NCBI GenBank assembly: GCA_947074135.1
Contig: CAMTOL010000070.1
Location: forward strand, 1-9,577
From: an uncultured Rikenellaceae bacterium
Lineage (GTDB): Bacteria > Bacteroidota > Bacteroidia > Bacteroidales > Rikenellaceae
Length of the DNA stretch: 9,577 nt
Direction of reading: 5' to 3'
In this document: positions 7,576 through 9,577 of the stretch, in pieces
Layout: every line of letters begins with the position of its first letter
Position numbering within the stretch: position 1 is the first letter of the stretch
Translations under genes and position numbers: made by a program
The notes under the pieces: generated by a model
Told to the model about the DNA's origin: nothing
Databases searched by the model: none
The model's input: the letters and a program-made list of their open reading frames with translations, nothing else

Positions 7576-7623
7576 TTATTGGCTTAACTTTTTCATTGCA
7601 GAAAAGAGTTAAGCCAATAATTT
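7576..7623 (+). terminator. Long hairpin after the beta-barrel gene, probable terminator
   Basis: The arms 7576-7593 and 7603-7620 pair over 18 bp with one G-T wobble and a 9-nt loop, starting 3 bp after the stop codon. Only three T residues follow (7621-7623), so termination may be weak, or the hairpin may mainly protect the mRNA 3' end. Confidence 0.6.
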
Positions 7624-7713
7624 GAGCAGCCTATCAAAAAGAGTGTAGGGTAGTTCTCGAATAAATTTTATACTTTATAACCTTATAACAATAACTTATT
7701 TTAAAGAACGAAA

Positions 7714-8817
7714 ATGAAAATTAGAAAATCTGGTGCGACTCTGAGCAAAATTGTTCAAATTGGAGAGAAACTCAAAACTTTAACTGCCCAAAGCGGTAAG
7801 GAGTATCTACCTCTTAATCGTGGTGTTAATTCAGTTGTAAATATTGATTTGACAGAGGTAGTCAAGCAGATGGACTTTAATTCTAATGATATTCAGGTTT
7901 ATCCTCCAGGGCCAGGTTTTCCTGCGCTTCGTGATGCTATAAATGAAGAGTATTTTGGCGGCAAATCGAAAAAAGAGAACATTCTTGTTACTGCTGGTGG
8001 TATGAATGCGCTCGATCTTATTGTACAAACAGTTGCGATGGATAAATTATTTTTGCCTATCTACTACTGGGGTTGTTATTTCCAAATGTTGACAGTTCGT
8101 GGAATTGGTAATGCTGAGTATCACGCTCAAAGCGAACTTTATGATCGTATTGATGAGCTTAAAGGTAATGCAGTGTTGATTTGCGACCCAGGTAACCCAC
8201 TTGGCGAAAAATATGACGACGAAGAGCAGTTTAAACTAATCAAAACACTTAGCGATGCTGGTGTGATTGTATTTTTCGACTCACCTTACCGCCGTATCTT
8301 CTTTGATAATAGTGATACTTATTACCAACGTTTGTTGGAGCTTGAGAATGTTGTTATCACTGAGAGCTTTAGTAAATCGGTTGGACTTAGCGGTCAACGT
8401 CTAGGTTTTATTCACTCTACTAACGAGGAGTTGAATCGCGAGTTGGAAATTCGTTTGATGTACTGCACAAACGGTGTCAATGCTTTTGCTCAACAGTTGG
8501 TTCTTCGTCTGTTGACAACCGAAGAGGGTAAAAAGGCGGCAACTGACTTTAAGGTTGCAACTGCTCGTGATATTGCACTTAATATCGAATATCTGAAAAA
8601 TAGAGGTTTGTTGGCAGAGCAGTACTATACTGGTCCAACTCCTAAAGGTATTTTTGTGGTTGTTAATAAAACAGAAGAGGAGTTGTTGGAGAAATATATC
8701 GGTAGCGTATCGTTATCGTTCTTCACAAAGAGCCAAAAAGCTGTTGCAGAGAAGTTTGTTCGTATCTGCGTTTCGACACCACACAGCAAGTTTGTTAAAT
8801 ATTTCGATACACTATAA
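7714..8817 (+). CDS. Class I/II (fold-type I) PLP-dependent aminotransferase
   Basis: This 367-residue cytoplasmic enzyme is probably an amino acid transaminase. The cofactor and substrate residues can be placed: N161 in DPGNPLG (the NPxxPTG-type position), D189 in FFDSPYRR, which contacts the pyridine nitrogen, Y192 three residues on, the Schiff-base lysine K221 in ESFSKSVGLSG, R229 in GQRLGF binding the phosphate, and R350 in VRICVSTP binding the substrate carboxylate. TAGGMNALDLIV near 93-104 forms the phosphate-cup region. Length is slightly short for the family, with a reduced N-terminal arm. It is not long enough for LL-diaminopimelate aminotransferase, and substrate cannot be assigned. 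Arg is mostly CGT, suggesting solid expression. It follows a hairpin by about 90 bp and ends at a strong terminator, so it is probably transcribed alone. No convincing TAnnTTTG box was found upstream; TAAATTTT at 7662-7669 is the nearest. Confidence 0.9.
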   Translation: MKIRKSGATLSKIVQIGEKLKTLTAQSGKEYLPLNRGVNSVVNIDLTEVVKQMDFNSNDIQVYPPGPGFPALRDAINEEYFGGKSKKENILVTAGGMNALDLIVQTVAMDKLFLPIYYWGCYFQMLTVRGIGNAEYHAQSELYDRIDELKGNAVLICDPGNPLGEKYDDEEQFKLIKTLSDAGVIVFFDSPYRRIFFDNSDTYYQRLLELENVVITESFSKSVGLSGQRLGFIHSTNEELNRELEIRLMYCTNGVNAFAQQLVLRLLTTEEGKKAATDFKVATARDIALNIEYLKNRGLLAEQYYTGPTPKGIFVVVNKTEEELLEKYIGSVSLSFFTKSQKAVAEKFVRICVSTPHSKFVKYFDTL

Positions 8818-8849
8818 ATAAGCTAGGTCAAACCTAATAGCCATATATC

Positions 8850-8896
8850 AAAAATGCGGAGTCAGTTCTATTTTGAACTAACTCCGCACTTTTTTT
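8850..8896. terminator. Bidirectional terminator between the aminotransferase and CDF genes
   Basis: The arms 8855-8868 and 8875-8888 pair over 14 positions with one C-A mismatch and a 6-nt loop. Seven T residues (8890-8896) follow on the plus strand, and five A residues precede the stem (8850-8854), giving a T-run on the minus strand. It sits 37 bp after the aminotransferase stop and 16 bp beyond the convergent CDF stop, so it can serve both. Confidence 0.9.
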
Positions 8897-8911
8897 AGTG
8901 TTATTATTCTT

Positions 8912-9577
8912 TCACACTTCGCTTGTGTGTCTAAAGTGGAAAGTAACTTTAAAGTTTGGATTAATATCTTTGGCAATTCTTTGCGACTCCTCCTCAAGTC
9001 GAATTAAAGTCTTGGTTAGAATACTGTGGTTGCCTATGTAAATGTCAACCCAAAAGTGATTTGCCACATCTAGTATTTTAAACTGAATATCAGACTCCTC
9101 GATTTCTGGCATTGCTTCCTTGATTGACTCCTTGAACTCAATCTCTTTATCTTTCTCGACTGTTGTAATAATGAGTGTCTTAACGTTTTGCCACAAGAAC
9201 TTAATGGGAGTAATAACTAGTACAATAGATAAAATTATACACATTAGAGGATCTATATATGCCCCTAAGTGTTCGTATTTGGTGTGGTGCAGAATGTGAG
9301 ATGTGATAAATACTACCAAAATAACAAGTGTAAACCAGATATCCATCTTCCACTTACAAGCGCCTGTCTTCAATAGCTCCGAACCACTTTTTTTCTCAAA
9401 AAAACTAATTACTTACTAGACAATAATGCTAATTGACATCACAACAATAGCATATGTAAATAGTATGTCGAGATTGTCGTGTTTAATTGGATCAACAAGG
9501 CACTTAATGGACACCGAGGTTTCTTGATTGCCGATTGAATTTAATACTCACTTTATCCTGAGATTGATTAAAGGATT
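8912..9577 (-). pseudogene. Cation diffusion facilitator (CDF) transporter, broken by in-frame stops, runs off the window
   Basis: The intact 3' part encodes about 150 residues resembling the end of a CDF metal-efflux protein. It has a fifth membrane helix starting DIWFTLVILVVF, a loop with YIDPLMCI leading into the sixth helix, and a cytoplasmic ferredoxin-like domain ending NPNFKVTFHF. The longest open stretch begins at a TTG (9373) in mid-protein, which is not a credible start. In the same frame upstream the CDF sequence clearly continues: FFEKKSGSELLKTG, then TAA and TAG at 9413-9418, then a helix ILFTYAIVVMSISIIV, then SVSIKCLVDPIKHDNLD, and a further TGA at 9548-9550. No frameshift is needed, only nonsense changes. 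The usual helix-5 HxxxD metal site reads KWKMD, so its His is Lys. The 5' end lies outside the window. It was probably a Zn/Fe/Mn-type exporter and is now inactive unless the stops are sequence errors. Confidence 0.8.

Noticed and set aside
9374..9577. Frameshift as the cause of the broken CDF gene
   Set aside because: CDF-like sequence on both sides of the stops is in the same frame, so only nonsense changes are needed.

Overview
The window looks like ordinary chromosome of a low-GC Bacteroidota member, most likely Bacteroidales. Three things point there. Several intergenic regions carry the Bacteroidota -7 promoter motif TAnnTTTG. Gene starts sit behind A/T-rich leaders without a clear Shine-Dalgarno sequence. 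The protein set is also typical: a PorT-like outer-membrane barrel, an AsmA-like protein and a Bacteroidota-type peptide transporter. Species is not determinable from the sequence alone.

Layout, left to right. Positions 1-192 hold no confident gene but carry a dense cluster of short perfect hairpins and an 11-bp direct repeat. A minus-strand M16 zinc peptidase gene follows (193-1437). It is divergent from a plus-strand pair: an ArnT/PMT-type membrane glycosyltransferase (1532-3301) and an AsmA/DUF748-like single-pass envelope protein (3384-5066). A 223-bp gap with a good Bacteroidota promoter leads to a POT-family peptide transporter gene (5290-6810) with its own terminator. Next come a small outer-membrane beta-barrel protein with its own promoter (7007-7573) and a hairpin after it, then a fold-type I PLP aminotransferase (7714-8817). 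The aminotransferase gene ends at a bidirectional terminator shared with a convergent minus-strand cation diffusion facilitator (CDF) gene. That last gene is broken: its reading frame continues upstream as recognisable CDF sequence, interrupted by three in-frame stops, and it runs off the right edge.

The genes do not form one pathway. The glycosyltransferase and AsmA-like genes may be a two-gene cell-envelope unit. The peptide transporter, M16 peptidase and aminotransferase would suit a peptide-using anaerobe, but they are separate transcription units, so that link is only thematic. I found no phage, insertion sequence, CRISPR array, defence system, tRNA or rRNA. The items most worth a second look are the hairpin cluster at the left edge, the decayed CDF gene at the right edge, and the peptide transporter, which lacks two acidic residues usually linked to proton coupling.
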